From NCBI GenBank assembly GCA_008501735.1, contig QQUF01000009.1, positions 20,862-84,861 of the forward strand: DNA of 64,000 nucleotides, read 5' to 3'. Under the pieces are notes generated by a model. It was given only the letters and a program-made list of their open reading frames with translations, did not search any database and had not been told where the DNA came from. The translations under genes and the position numbers were made by a program. The DNA comes from Calditrichota bacterium. Lineage in GTDB: Bacteria; CLD3. Shown here in pieces: positions 1-9,309 of this stretch (within the stretch, counting starts at the first letter, position 1; every line of letters begins with the position of its first letter).

Positions 1-2
1 GT

Positions 3-3000
3 TACTCTATTTCAGGATTAAACGATTCGACAGTTAACGAAATTCGGGTTGAAGCGGAAGCAATTAATGTTCTTAATGACACTTCCACAGTTTCAAAAAT
101 TTACTTACCTGACTTTCACGCTCCTTTGGTGAACACTTTTGCAGTTTCGCAAAGTTCCATATCAATCGGTGACACGACAGATGTTTTAGGAAATTTTGTA
201 GATTTCGTTTCGGGAAGTGTAGTTGGTTCAGGAGTTGACACAGTTTTTGTTCGAGTTAAAAAAGTTGGTAATCAAACAACAAGCACAATTTTTAGTGGTA
301 CAAATGCACAGTTTGTTAATTCGACAACAATTTTTACAACTCAAATTGCAGGAAATTATCAATTATTTTTAAGAGTTACTGATAATGTTGGTAATGTAAA
401 CAGAGATACAACTCAGTTTGTTGTGAATGCAGAACCTCACACTGTGGAATTCTCAGAATCTGAATTTGGGAATTTCTTTAATCCGAGTCCTCCGAATATT
501 TTTTCATTTTCTGTAATTCAACCTCAAAACGTGCTTCTCAAACCACAAACTCAACAAGGAATTCAAATTAGAGTTTTGGAAACTGCAAACGGCAATATTT
601 TGGAAGATACCTTTGTTCCAAATTACTCTGTAAGCGATACAATTGACATTGCTTACTCGTTTGGGACAGTTTTAGACACAAGTGTAACCGAAATTACTTT
701 GGAAGTTTTAGCAATTAATGTTTTGAATGATAGCACTTTAACAAGCACAAATTTTGTTCCTGATTACTTCGTACCTGAAATTTCTTTGCTTTCAATTTCT
801 GCTGATACAGTTGGAATAAACGAGAACCTTACTTTAAGTGCAAATTTTGATGATTCAATTTCAGGTATTTCTTTAAGTGAATTTGTGATTGTTAGACCTT
901 CACCTTTGGGAAGTTTGAATTTCACGAGTAACAACCAAAATAATTTCCAAGTTATTTTTGACTCAACAACTGTTGCAGGAAATTACACAGTTAATTTTAG
1001 TGTAACGGATAATGTAGGAAACTTGGTAAGCCAACAGGCTCAATTTTTTGTGAAATCATCACCGCCAGAAATTACTTTCGGAGGAGCAGAGTTTAATAAT
1101 TTTTTCAATCCGAACCCACCAAACTTATTGAATTTTACTGTTATTCAAAAAGATGAAATACCTGTTCAAGCTACAAATGGAATTTCCATTTCAATTTTTG
1201 GAAAACCCTCTGGTAATTTAATTTTTGGACCATTTCAACCAAGTTATGTTGTTAATGACACGATTCAAATTTCAACAAATGTAACCTTGAATATTCCACA
1301 AAATGATGAAGCTATTGATGTTAAAGTAATTGCGACAAATGAAATTGGAATAAGTGAAATGACTACGGAGACTTTTTTAATAGACGGGGTTAAACCTTCG
1401 GTAACTTTACTTTCTCCTCAAGTTGGTGAAGAATTTGCAAAAAACTCAAATTTTAATTTTATTGCAAATTACACAGATGAAATTCCAATAGGTTTGAGAC
1501 TTAGCAAAAATGAAATTTTAAAAATGGTTAAAAAGTCAAACTCCAAAATTTCTGAACTACTTGGAGCAGGAGTTGATTTGAGTTCGGTTTCTTTAGTTAT
1601 TACATCTCCTGATGGTTTAAAAACTGATGTAACTTCACTTACAAATATTACAGCAACAGGAATTGATTTTATAAGCTCTCAACTGACATTGGTTGGAAAT
1701 TATCTGATTGAATTAAAGGTTGCTGATAATGTTGGAAATTTGAATACAATTGTTACACAGATAAAAGTTTTAGAAGAAAAACCAGTTTTAAACTTCCAAA
1801 CATCTCAATTCGGAGACTTTTTTAATCCTGCAAGTCCAAACTCTTTTACTGTTTTATTAATAGAAAATGGTTCAACTCAATTTACACCAAGCAACATAAA
1901 AATCAATGTTAGTAGAGTAGTTGAGAGTGGAATTATTCCCGGAAGCACAAACATTCCGTTTGATTTTAACAGAAATGGTAATGAAGTTGAAGTTAGTTTT
2001 TTACCAAGCCTTACATTTGCAACTTCTGACATCGGAATGAAAGTTGACTTTATTTTAAATCACCCACTTTTTACACCCGACACTTTGAGTAAAATTTATT
2101 CGATAGACAATATTTCTCCTGAAGTTTCAGCTAATTCTCCTGAACCAAATGAAGAATTTATTCAAGATTCCCAAGTAAATATTTTCTTTAGTTTTGATGA
2201 TTCTCAAACTTCTGTCTTTTCCACTAAACCAAACGGGAAAAGCAGATTTGCTAAAACTAAAAGAGAGCAAACAACTTCACGCAAAAGCCAAAACAAAATC
2301 TTAGGAAACGGTTCAGGAATTGATACTTCAAGTGTAGTTTTTAGGCTTGAATTTCCTGACGGACATCAAGAGGTTAGAAACGGACTTGTAACACCAAATT
2401 CGTTTTCTCTGACAACAGAGCCACTAAACACACCGGGAAATTATGCAGCAATTTTGGTTCTTGCAGACAATGTTGGAAACACTAAACTCTTAAATCAAAA
2501 ATTTAAAATTAACAAACGAGTTCTTCCAACAACTGTTCCGCAAATTAAATTTGATGCACCATTTACCTTTGGAAGTAATCCACACAATTTCAATTTCTTG
2601 ACTTATGACGATGAAGGAATTTCAACAGTTACTCTAAAGATTTCAAGACTAAGAGCTACTTTTGAAAATCCCGAAGGAGTTTTGGAAGTTATAGAAGAAT
2701 CAGCAGAATTTGACCAAACAACACAAAACGACACTGTTTTTGTAAATTACTTAGCTCAATTTTCACTGAGTAACACAAGCTCAGCAAAAGATTTGGAAGT
2801 CGTTTTGGAGGCAAGCATTACGGATTTTGAAGGAAACTTAAAAATCTTTACTCAATCCTACAAAATTGACCAAGATTCTCCTGTTATTACTCAAATTACT
2901 CCAACGAATAACACACTAATAGAATCACTAACAAATTTCTCGGTTCGTGTTGACTTTGAAGACATTGGAATTGGAATTGAAAGTTCGGAACTTGAGGTAG

Positions 3001-3506
3001 TTGACTCCGAAGGAATTCAAATCCAAAAGGTTCAAGGGACAATTCAGGAAAGTGCTTCAGTTGGATTCGCTGAAATTTTTATTAGTGAAAGTTTGAAAGC
3101 TGACAATTACCAAGTAATTTTCACAGCTTCTGACAGCCTTGGAAATTCTACTCGTCAAGTAACGACATTTAGAGTGAACTCAAGCCTTTTTGTTGTTGAA
3201 GACATTCACAATTACCCGAATCCTTTCAAAATCGGCTCAACAACAACATTTGTTTTTACAGCAACCAAAGATGCACTTGTAACGATTCATATTTATGATT
3301 TTTTGGGAAGAAAAGTTAGGACTTTGTTAGAAGAGAGAGAATTTAGACCTCAAGGAAACGAAATAGAAATTGTTCCTGTCTGGGACGGGAAAGATGACTC
3401 AGGAAGCAATTTGGCTAAAGGAGTTTATTTTGCAAATGTTCTTGTCAAAGAGAAGAACGGAGAAGGTAAAAGTAAAAAAGTTGTTAAAATTGCATTAATT
3501 AAGTAA
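3..3506 (+). CDS. Giant secreted repeat protein with type IX sorting domain (5' end outside window)
   Basis: The frame is open from the first bases of the window, and the bases before the first possible start (TTG at 126) encode residues that match later repeats, so this is the C-terminal part of a longer gene. The visible 1168 codons hold about four copies of a 200-250 residue Ig-like unit. Its landmarks are a FFNP..PN motif (near 465, 1090 and 1810, with a weaker copy near 2565) and a DNVGN strand end. The last 100 residues, starting at NYPNPF and ending in a lysine-rich tail, match a type A type IX secretion C-terminal sorting domain, so the protein is inferred to be exported and attached at the cell surface or released. 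Function beyond surface display, adhesion or matrix is not visible. Two repeats carry Lys/Ser-rich insertions. The next gene, a PorV/PorQ-like protein, follows after 10 bases and fits a secretion context. Confidence 0.9.
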   Translation, partial: YSISGLNDSTVNEIRVEAEAINVLNDTSTVSKIYLPDFHAPLVNTFAVSQSSISIGDTTDVLGNFVDFVSGSVVGSGVDTVFVRVKKVGNQTTSTIFSGTNAQFVNSTTIFTTQIAGNYQLFLRVTDNVGNVNRDTTQFVVNAEPHTVEFSESEFGNFFNPSPPNIFSFSVIQPQNVLLKPQTQQGIQIRVLETANGNILEDTFVPNYSVSDTIDIAYSFGTVLDTSVTEITLEVLAINVLNDSTLTSTNFVPDYFVPEISLLSISADTVGINENLTLSANFDDSISGISLSEFVIVRPSPLGSLNFTSNNQNNFQVIFDSTTVAGNYTVNFSVTDNVGNLVSQQAQFFVKSSPPEITFGGAEFNNFFNPNPPNLLNFTVIQKDEIPVQATNGISISIFGKPSGNLIFGPFQPSYVVNDTIQISTNVTLNIPQNDEAIDVKVIATNEIGISEMTTETFLIDGVKPSVTLLSPQVGEEFAKNSNFNFIANYTDEIPIGLRLSKNEILKMVKKSNSKISELLGAGVDLSSVSLVITSPDGLKTDVTSLTNITATGIDFISSQLTLVGNYLIELKVADNVGNLNTIVTQIKVLEEKPVLNFQTSQFGDFFNPASPNSFTVLLIENGSTQFTPSNIKINVSRVVESGIIPGSTNIPFDFNRNGNEVEVSFLPSLTFATSDIGMKVDFILNHPLFTPDTLSKIYSIDNISPEVSANSPEPNEEFIQDSQVNIFFSFDDSQTSVFSTKPNGKSRFAKTKREQTTSRKSQNKILGNGSGIDTSSVVFRLEFPDGHQEVRNGLVTPNSFSLTTEPLNTPGNYAAILVLADNVGNTKLLNQKFKINKRVLPTTVPQIKFDAPFTFGSNPHNFNFLTYDDEGISTVTLKISRLRATFENPEGVLEVIEESAEFDQTTQNDTVFVNYLAQFSLSNTSSAKDLEVVLEASITDFEGNLKIFTQSYKIDQDSPVITQITPTNNTLIESLTNFSVRVDFEDIGIGIESSELEVVDSEGIQIQKVQGTIQESASVGFAEIFISESLKADNYQVIFTASDSLGNSTRQVTTFRVNSSLFVVEDIHNYPNPFKIGSTTTFVFTATKDALVTIHIYDFLGRKVRTLLEEREFRPQGNEIEIVPVWDGKDDSGSNLAKGVYFANVLVKEKNGEGKSKKVVKIALIK

Positions 3507-3516
3507 GGGAAGAAAA

Positions 3517-4566
3517 ATGAAAAAAATAATACTAATCCTTACAGTTTTGGTTATTTCCAGTGTGGAAATGGCTTTTTGTGGAAATAATCACGCTTTACCA
3601 TTTATGCGAATGAATGTTGGTGCAAAAGCAGAAGGTTTGGGTGGAGCATTCACTGCTTTGGCTGATGATGGAAGTGCAATTTATTGGAATCCTGCAAGAA
3701 CAATTTTCAACCGTGAAAAGCATTTACAAGGAAATTACTCGCATCTTTCTTTAGACAGAAGTTTCAATGTTTTAGCGTATTCTCATAAATTTGAAATTAA
3801 GGATTTTGCACTCGGAGCGATGTTTATTAATTCAGGAACTTCTGGTATTGAAGGTTACAGTTTAGACAATCAGAAGCAAGGAACTTTTACTGCAAGCGAT
3901 AATGTTTTGCTTGTCTCGGGGAGTTATGCCGTAAATCAATTTTTCTCATTTGGTGGAAATATAAAATTTTTGATGAATAAAGTTGAAAATCAAACTGACA
4001 GTGGTTTTGGAGTTGATTTGGCTACTTTTTATCGTCCAATTGAAGAGGTGAAAATTGGTTTAGTTGCACACGACATCTACACAAAAGTCGGTAAAGAGTC
4101 GGGAATTGGGAGGCTTCCTTGGAATGTCAAAATGGGAATAGCAGTTCAAGAAATTTTTGAGGAATTAACTTTTGCTTCTGACTTAACTAAAGTAGAAGGC
4201 AATTCTAAAATAGGTTATGCCTTTGGAGTGGAATGGAAATTTTGGGATAAAACAAGCGACCTTGAAATTGCTTTTCGAAGTGGAGTAAACACAATTTCTT
4301 TTGATAATTTAGGTTTTAGTGCAGGAGTTGGTTTTAAGAAAAATAGTTTCGGTTTCGATTATGCGTTTGTAAGTAATCAAGAAAGTGTTTTTGGACAATC
4401 ACACATAATTTCTACTTCTTATGCAATTGGCGAAACTTACGAATACGTTTCAAGGCGAATGAAATACGAAGAAAGAATGAACAAAACTCTCGAAGAAATC
4501 AGACAACAAAGAATGATTGAAGAGAAAAAACTTGAAGAACTAAAAAAGGAGCTAAAGAAAAAATAA
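3517..4566 (+). CDS. PorV/PorQ family outer-membrane protein
   Basis: 349 residues with an N-terminal signal peptide (about residues 1-21). The segment after it, with GLGGAFTALADD and YWNPA, is the hallmark N-terminal region of the PorV/PorQ (UPF0164) family of FadL-like outer-membrane beta-barrels, some of which shuttle or modify type IX secretion cargo. The remainder alternates short amphipathic strands as expected for a barrel. The last 45 residues are strongly charged (EERMNKTLEEIRQQRMIEEKK) and look like a helical, possibly coiled-coil, tail. A Shine-Dalgarno-like GGGAAG precedes the ATG. It lies 10 bases after a type IX cargo gene and is probably cotranscribed with it. It may be dedicated to that cargo, which is inference. 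The family call is solid; the exact paralogue (PorV, PorQ or other) is not assigned. Confidence 0.85.
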   Translation: MKKIILILTVLVISSVEMAFCGNNHALPFMRMNVGAKAEGLGGAFTALADDGSAIYWNPARTIFNREKHLQGNYSHLSLDRSFNVLAYSHKFEIKDFALGAMFINSGTSGIEGYSLDNQKQGTFTASDNVLLVSGSYAVNQFFSFGGNIKFLMNKVENQTDSGFGVDLATFYRPIEEVKIGLVAHDIYTKVGKESGIGRLPWNVKMGIAVQEIFEELTFASDLTKVEGNSKIGYAFGVEWKFWDKTSDLEIAFRSGVNTISFDNLGFSAGVGFKKNSFGFDYAFVSNQESVFGQSHIISTSYAIGETYEYVSRRMKYEERMNKTLEEIRQQRMIEEKKLEELKKELKKK

Positions 4567-4591
4567 AAGGACTCCAAAATTTGAAGTCCTT
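4567..4591. terminator. Stem-loop between convergent genes
   Basis: AAGGACT (4567-4573) pairs with AGTCCTT (4585-4591), and an inner CAA/TTG extends the stem past one mismatch. Read on the minus strand it is followed by a T-rich run (TTTTATTTTTT), so it can end transcription of the minus-strand DUF4249 gene. It also sits just after the plus-strand PorV/PorQ gene. Confidence 0.55.
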
Positions 4592-4603
4592 ATAAAATTA
4601 TTT

Positions 4604-5533
4604 CTAAGGTAAAACTGTGAAGTAGAATTTCTCGCGAATTGCTGAACCAAAAATTCCAATTCCGTCGCCTTCAATGTGAAATTTTGCTTCGTGGAAATTT
4701 CCGTCTGGTTCTTGGACTTCTGTGTGAGTTGACATATAATCACCGAAATTTTTATCAGCTGCATACATATTCACTTCGTATTCTCCATAAAACCAAGTAC
4801 TGAACCACTGAATATCTGAGTCAGAAGTTCCTGCATCTTTCGGAGTATTTTGAATCCAATCCCATTGGTATTGCCAATCTTCTAAATCAAACTGAACATC
4901 TTCTGGCTTTTCATCTGTAAATGGATTGTCGTAAATGTAATTCGCAGAATCTGCATTCAAAGCCTCGTAAGAAAAAGCATAAAATGTTGTTCCCGGTGAA
5001 CGATTGTATTTCACATTTAGTAAAATTGGTTCGTCATTTTCATCTTTCTCTCTGTAAGTAATTGAATCAGTAGCAACTGTATTTCCATTTGGGAAAAGTT
5101 TCCTTAACTCAGCAATATTAAATCCTGCTTCGGGAAGTGTTGTTGTAGAACTTGCCGAAACTGTTTGTCCGTCAATTTCTGCTGTTGCTGAAAGAGTGTA
5201 AGATTTACCTGTTTCGATTACCAAATCAGTTCCTAAATATTCGTGATACCAAGTGCTGTCATTGAAAGTAAGTTGGTAATCATTTCCATTTTCGTCAGTG
5301 AGTTTCACATCGGCAGTTGGTAGAAGTAATTCTAAAATGCTAATGTTTGAATTTAAAGGAAAGTTCCTTCTAATTCCGATTCTTGTTATAGGCTCGTTTG
5401 CAAAAATGTAAGCATCAAAAACAATTTGTGGCTCGTAATCATTTTTATCAAAAGTGACTGAAGGATTTCCACAAGAAGCCATTAAAATTGCAGTTAGTAG
5501 TAAGAGTAAATTTATTTGAATTTTATTCGTCAT
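4604..5533 (-). CDS. DUF4249 family lipoprotein
   Basis: 309 residues. The N-terminus is a lipoprotein signal ending in MASC (Cys at about residue 21), so the mature protein should be lipid-anchored. The following beta-rich segment (FDAYIFANEPI, RRNFPL, ADVKLTDENGNDYQL, GKSYTLSATAEIDG) fits the DUF4249 family. In Bacteroidota this family is regularly encoded next to a carboxypeptidase-regulatory TonB-dependent receptor, as here: the receptor gene lies 8 bases upstream on the same strand. The pair is therefore inferred to act together at the outer membrane, but the substrate is unknown. No catalytic motif was seen. Confidence 0.85.
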   Translation of the reverse strand: MTNKIQINLLLLLTAILMASCGNPSVTFDKNDYEPQIVFDAYIFANEPITRIGIRRNFPLNSNISILELLLPTADVKLTDENGNDYQLTFNDSTWYHEYLGTDLVIETGKSYTLSATAEIDGQTVSASSTTTLPEAGFNIAELRKLFPNGNTVATDSITYREKDENDEPILLNVKYNRSPGTTFYAFSYEALNADSANYIYDNPFTDEKPEDVQFDLEDWQYQWDWIQNTPKDAGTSDSDIQWFSTWFYGEYEVNMYAADKNFGDYMSTHTEVQEPDGNFHEAKFHIEGDGIGIFGSAIREKFYFTVLP

Positions 5534-5541
5534 TTTTTTAC

Positions 5542-7884
5542 CTAAAATTTAAAGTTTACGCCAAAAGTAGGAAGTACTGGAAACATTGTAATTTCTTCAA
5601 TTTCTTGATTTACATTGAGTCCTTGAGAATTATCTTCGTATTCAACGAACCAAACATTTCCTCTGTTTCCGATGTTGTAAATTTGGAAATAAGGTGCAAT
5701 TGACCAACTTTTGAACTGTTTCTCATAAGTAAAACTTACATCTAATCTTGAGTAAGCAGGAAGCCTTAATGAGTTAATTTTGTCAGGGTTTAAAAACAAA
5801 TCTGAGTTTCCATCAGGAACTGTTGAGTTTACGTAAGCTGAACTTGGTGCTGTCAAAGGTTGACCTGTTGCGTAAACGAAATTCATTCCGATTGTCCAAG
5901 TTCCGCTGTGTTTCTTGTGCGGTTGTCCTTTGAAAGTTCTCATTAAATTTTTGATGTCAAAATTTGAAACAAAGTTTACAGTTTGGCTTCTGTCGTGTCT
6001 TGGAGTGTAAGTTTTTCCTCTGTTAACGTCTTCAAATTTATTTTCAGTTTTTGCCAAAGAGTAACCAAGCCAACCTGTAACTGCACCAGTATTTTTTTTC
6101 AAGAGAACTTCAAAACCCATTGAGTTTCCGTCGCCTTGATTAAAAAGACCTTTCGTGTTGTCATAAATTGGGTCTCCATTTTCATTGTAAGTATTCGTTT
6201 CGAGGTCTGGCAAAAATGCTTGGTCAAATTCCAAAATATCTTTGTACTGTTTGTAGTAGGTTTCGACCTCAAGTTCGTAGCCTTCTGTCAAATCTTGTTG
6301 GTAACCTAAAATGTAGTGTCTTGATTTTGAGCCATTGTAGAATTCATTTGAAGTTGTCCAAATGTCAGCTACGAAGAATCGTGGAATTCGTTGCAAATAT
6401 TGGTTATAACTTCCGTAAGCGAATTTTAAATTTATATCACCTGTGAGACGGTATTTCGCAGAGAACCTTGGGTCAATGTCGTGAAAGTCTTTGTTCTTTG
6501 TATGGAAATAATTGTAACGCAACCCCGTTTCGATGTTCCAATAAATTGATGGAGTCCAAGTTGTTGTTGCGTAAGCAATTGAGTGTTTTGGTTTATCTCT
6601 AACGTCAACTAAACCTTCTGGAAAAGTTTGAATATATTTTGCGTCAAGGTTTTTTTGTTCAAAACCAAACTTCGATTTTAAAGCTCTTGAGTGGTAATAT
6701 TCTAAGTTTCCTTTGAAAGTTAAGTCTGTGATTTCATTTCTTTCTTCAATTTTCACAATGTCAATTTCAAAGTCTGAACTGAATTTGCTCGCAGTAAACC
6801 AAAAGTTACCGAAAAGTTGTGGTGAGAAAACTCTCGTCCAACGAACGCTTCCTGTTTTATTTCCCCAATCATAAGAAATTCCAGTTGGGTCAGTTGAATC
6901 TTCATTAAAATTTAAGTCTAAGAAATCACGTCCACCGTAACCGCTAATTGTTAATTTATTTTTGGAATCGATGTCATAAAATGCTTTCACATTTCCATCA
7001 TAAAAATAATAATCTGGGATTTTATCGAATTTTCTACCAACGGTTTGGTCAAAGTAAGTTCTTCTGAATGAGCCTGAAAGAGAACCTTTGTCTCCGATTG
7101 GCATTTGTAAAGTCGTTTTTGCCGAAAGTAGTGAAATTCCCGCCGAACCTTCAAATTCCTCGCGATTTCCGTCTTTATTCGTAACGTCCAAAACTGAAGA
7201 AAGCCTTCCTCCGTATTCAGCTCCAAAACCACCTTTTGAAAGCTCAGCTTTTTTGATTGCATCAGTATTGAAAGTTGAGAAAATTCCGAAAGCGTGTTCA
7301 GGATTGTAAACGTCTGTTCCGTCAATCATATAAAGATTTTGGTCAGGAGTTCCACCTCGAACGTAAAGTGCAGAAGAAAAATCTGAAAGCGGTAAAACTC
7401 CCGGTAAAGTTTGGAGAGAACGCAATAAGTCAGCTTCGGCAACTTGTGGTAAAGCGTTAATTTCAGAAGGTGAAAGTTCTACCTTGGAAATTGACTTTTT
7501 GTAAAGTTTATCGATTACTGCAACTTCTTCTTTTTCGGCGACGATTTCTACTTCATTTGTTGTCAAACCTTCTGGTTTGATAACAATTTTCAAAGTTTTT
7601 CTTTCGCCACTTTTTATAAAGATTTTTTCTTGGTGTTGTTTGTAACCAACGTAATCGCAAATTACTGTGTATTCCCCAGAAGGGATTCTTGGAATTACGT
7701 AGTAACCACTAACATTTGTAATCGAACCTAATTGCGTACTTTCTTTTAAGAAAACACTGCAACCAATCAATGCTTCTCCATCTGAAGCATCAGTAACAAA
7801 CCCACTCAAAGTTCCTTTATCTTGTGAATAAATTGTTGTGAATTGTAGTAAAAAAATGAGTAAAAATATTGGAATTTTTCGCAT
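5542..7884 (-). CDS. TonB-dependent receptor with carboxypeptidase regulatory-like N-domain
   Basis: 780 residues with a signal peptide (about 1-20). A CarboxypepD_reg-like beta domain (about 23-110, GTLSGFVTDASDGEALIGC) is followed by a plug domain (about 130-240) with LYVRGGTPDQNLYMIDG and a GFGAEYGGRLSSV strand, then a long beta-barrel ending in phenylalanine (GVNFKF), as typical for outer-membrane barrels. The family moves large or scarce ligands across the outer membrane using TonB energy. The substrate cannot be told from the sequence. The gene is first in a two-gene minus-strand operon with the DUF4249 lipoprotein. An imperfect inverted repeat lies 40 bases upstream of the start. Confidence 0.92.
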   Translation of the reverse strand: MRKIPIFLLIFLLQFTTIYSQDKGTLSGFVTDASDGEALIGCSVFLKESTQLGSITNVSGYYVIPRIPSGEYTVICDYVGYKQHQEKIFIKSGERKTLKIVIKPEGLTTNEVEIVAEKEEVAVIDKLYKKSISKVELSPSEINALPQVAEADLLRSLQTLPGVLPLSDFSSALYVRGGTPDQNLYMIDGTDVYNPEHAFGIFSTFNTDAIKKAELSKGGFGAEYGGRLSSVLDVTNKDGNREEFEGSAGISLLSAKTTLQMPIGDKGSLSGSFRRTYFDQTVGRKFDKIPDYYFYDGNVKAFYDIDSKNKLTISGYGGRDFLDLNFNEDSTDPTGISYDWGNKTGSVRWTRVFSPQLFGNFWFTASKFSSDFEIDIVKIEERNEITDLTFKGNLEYYHSRALKSKFGFEQKNLDAKYIQTFPEGLVDVRDKPKHSIAYATTTWTPSIYWNIETGLRYNYFHTKNKDFHDIDPRFSAKYRLTGDINLKFAYGSYNQYLQRIPRFFVADIWTTSNEFYNGSKSRHYILGYQQDLTEGYELEVETYYKQYKDILEFDQAFLPDLETNTYNENGDPIYDNTKGLFNQGDGNSMGFEVLLKKNTGAVTGWLGYSLAKTENKFEDVNRGKTYTPRHDRSQTVNFVSNFDIKNLMRTFKGQPHKKHSGTWTIGMNFVYATGQPLTAPSSAYVNSTVPDGNSDLFLNPDKINSLRLPAYSRLDVSFTYEKQFKSWSIAPYFQIYNIGNRGNVWFVEYEDNSQGLNVNQEIEEITMFPVLPTFGVNFKF

Positions 7885-7923
7885 TCCATTTAGTCCCTTT
7901 CCGTAAAAAATTATGTTAAAAAA

Positions 7924-7963
7924 CTCTAGTAAATGGTAGAAAAGCCTCTACATTACCATAGAG
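7924..7963. repeat. Imperfect inverted repeat upstream of TonB receptor
   Basis: The 16-base arm at 7924-7939 (CTCTAGTAAATGGTAG) faces an imperfect complement at 7948-7963 (CTACATTACCATAGAG) across an 8-base gap. It lies 40-80 bases upstream of the minus-strand receptor start, where a transcribed leader or operator would be. A role in regulation is inference only. The rest of 7885-8110 shows no gene. Confidence 0.35.
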
Positions 7964-8110
7964 TAATTTGTTTAAGTAAAATTGAACTATTTTTTATTGT
8001 TCCTTAAAAATAAAAATTGACCACGTAAAACACGAAGCGTACGAAAAAAAGTTCTAAAAAATTTCTCATTGCTCATATGTTTTCACTTAAAGTTATAATT
8101 TGTTATCCAA

Positions 8111-8341
8111 TCAATTTTCTAAATTTGCTTTTCCTTGTTCTAAACTTATTTTTTGACCGAATCCAAATTTCGCCCAATTTCAACCACTTTTCCATAACAG
8201 GAATAATGCTATAAAAATGCCAAAGAAGTAGCCAAAGTTTTTATCGGTAATAGACAGAATTGGAGCAATAATCATTACAATTATTACCATAAATGGCTTA
8301 GATAGAAAATTATATAATTTATTTATCATTCGCTTTTTCAT
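8111..8341 (-). pseudogene. Small membrane ORF with in-frame stop, possible remnant
   Basis: From ATG at 8341 the minus strand reads 53 residues (start MKKRMINKLYNFLSKPF) with two hydrophobic segments around a short polar turn (TDKNFG), then a TGA at 8182-8180. The same frame continues after the stop with protein-like sequence (NWAKFGFGQKISLEQGKANL) to a second TGA at 8113-8111. The stop lies where a tryptophan (TGG) would read naturally (LLWKSG-W-NWAKFGFG). That turn resembles the short Trp-rich linker seen in some CPBP-type membrane proteins, although this resemblance is weak. It could be a decayed gene or a genuine 53-residue membrane peptide. No strong ribosome-binding site was seen. The flanks at 7964-8110 and 8342-8512 show nothing else. 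Confidence 0.4.
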
Positions 8342-8512
8342 TTTTTTATGCCGCACAAACTCATTGCGGGTATCAGATTATATTTTCTTTGTTCACAAGT
8401 TGCGTTGGGTAAAAGTTAATTGTTTTAATTTTTCAAAAATAAAATTCAGTTCCTTGACAACGAAATTCAAAAAGGAAAACTAAAGTGTGCTTTTCAAAGC
8501 ATTCATTTAATT

Positions 8513-9244
8513 TTAGTTGGCAGCAGACTTGTTATAAATTACCGGCATTTGTCCTTTCCATTTTTCCCATAATTTATCCTCAGTCATTAAACGAGCTATA
8601 AAATTTCCGACGTTGATTCGGCTTGTTTGCCCTGCGTCAAAAATTGCACTTCTAATCGGTGAAGGGTAAATTTCATATTCCGTTACTTCTTCTAAGTCAA
8701 TCAAATTATCGGGTCTAACTACAGCCCATTCAACAGATTTACTGCTTTGTCCAATTTGAGTGCGTAAAAAATCCGCGGCCTTTTCATTGTCAGTGTGCGG
8801 AGGAAGTAGTAAGCGAAGAATTCCAATAACGCATTTTTGTGCGAATGAAATTGGCTCGTCCAAATCACGATTACTATTTCCCGTTGTATTCATCAAAACA
8901 AACCTAGTGGGACTCTTTGGCGAATTCATCTTTACTGCATCGCAGATTTTTCGAGTTGCATCTGTTACAAGTCTTCTTGGTTGCCCATAAATTCCTTTCC
9001 AAGTTAAATTGTGTCCAAGGCAAGAAGCAATTGAAGTACAATCGGAAATTTGTTCACTAATTTCTTTGTCGCTTAAATCCAAAATGCTTGCAGTAATGAT
9101 TTCGAGATTTTGATTTTCTTGCCAAGATTTAGGTAACTTTTCAGGAGACCTAACAATTGCTTTGACTTTGCGATTTTGACTTAGAAGTTGTTCAACTAAC
9201 TTTTTCCCTGTTGCTCCGCTTGCACCAAGCACTAAAGTTTGCAT
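8513..9244 (-). CDS. NAD(P)-binding atypical SDR / NmrA-like protein
   Basis: 243 residues. The N-terminus MQTLVLGASGATGKKLVEQL is a Rossmann-fold dinucleotide-binding motif of the GxxGxxG type used by atypical short-chain dehydrogenases (NAD(P)H-binding, NmrA/BVR-B-like). The protein length fits a single-domain member. The mid region (CTSIASCLGH, FVLMNTTGNSN) follows the usual pattern for substrate-site strands, and the WAVVRPDNLID segment is typical of the family's C-terminal half. No classical YxxxK catalytic pair is obvious, consistent with the atypical class. Substrate unknown. It precedes a cupin-like lipoprotein on the same strand, but the 65-base spacing does not prove an operon. Confidence 0.8.
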   Translation of the reverse strand: MQTLVLGASGATGKKLVEQLLSQNRKVKAIVRSPEKLPKSWQENQNLEIITASILDLSDKEISEQISDCTSIASCLGHNLTWKGIYGQPRRLVTDATRKICDAVKMNSPKSPTRFVLMNTTGNSNRDLDEPISFAQKCVIGILRLLLPPHTDNEKAADFLRTQIGQSSKSVEWAVVRPDNLIDLEEVTEYEIYPSPIRSAIFDAGQTSRINVGNFIARLMTEDKLWEKWKGQMPVIYNKSAAN

Positions 9245-9309
9245 AATATTTCTTTCTTTAGTTTGTGAATGAATCGAAAAAGGACTCTGCCTAATTTAGA
9301 TTCAACCTT

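Noticed and set aside
4552-4764. Minus-strand frame near the convergent gene ends
   Set aside because: It overlaps the DUF4249 gene in another frame and the terminator, with no recognisable product.
8111-8341. TGA read as tryptophan
   Set aside because: TGA ends several ordinary genes in this window and Trp is coded by TGG, so recoding is not supported.
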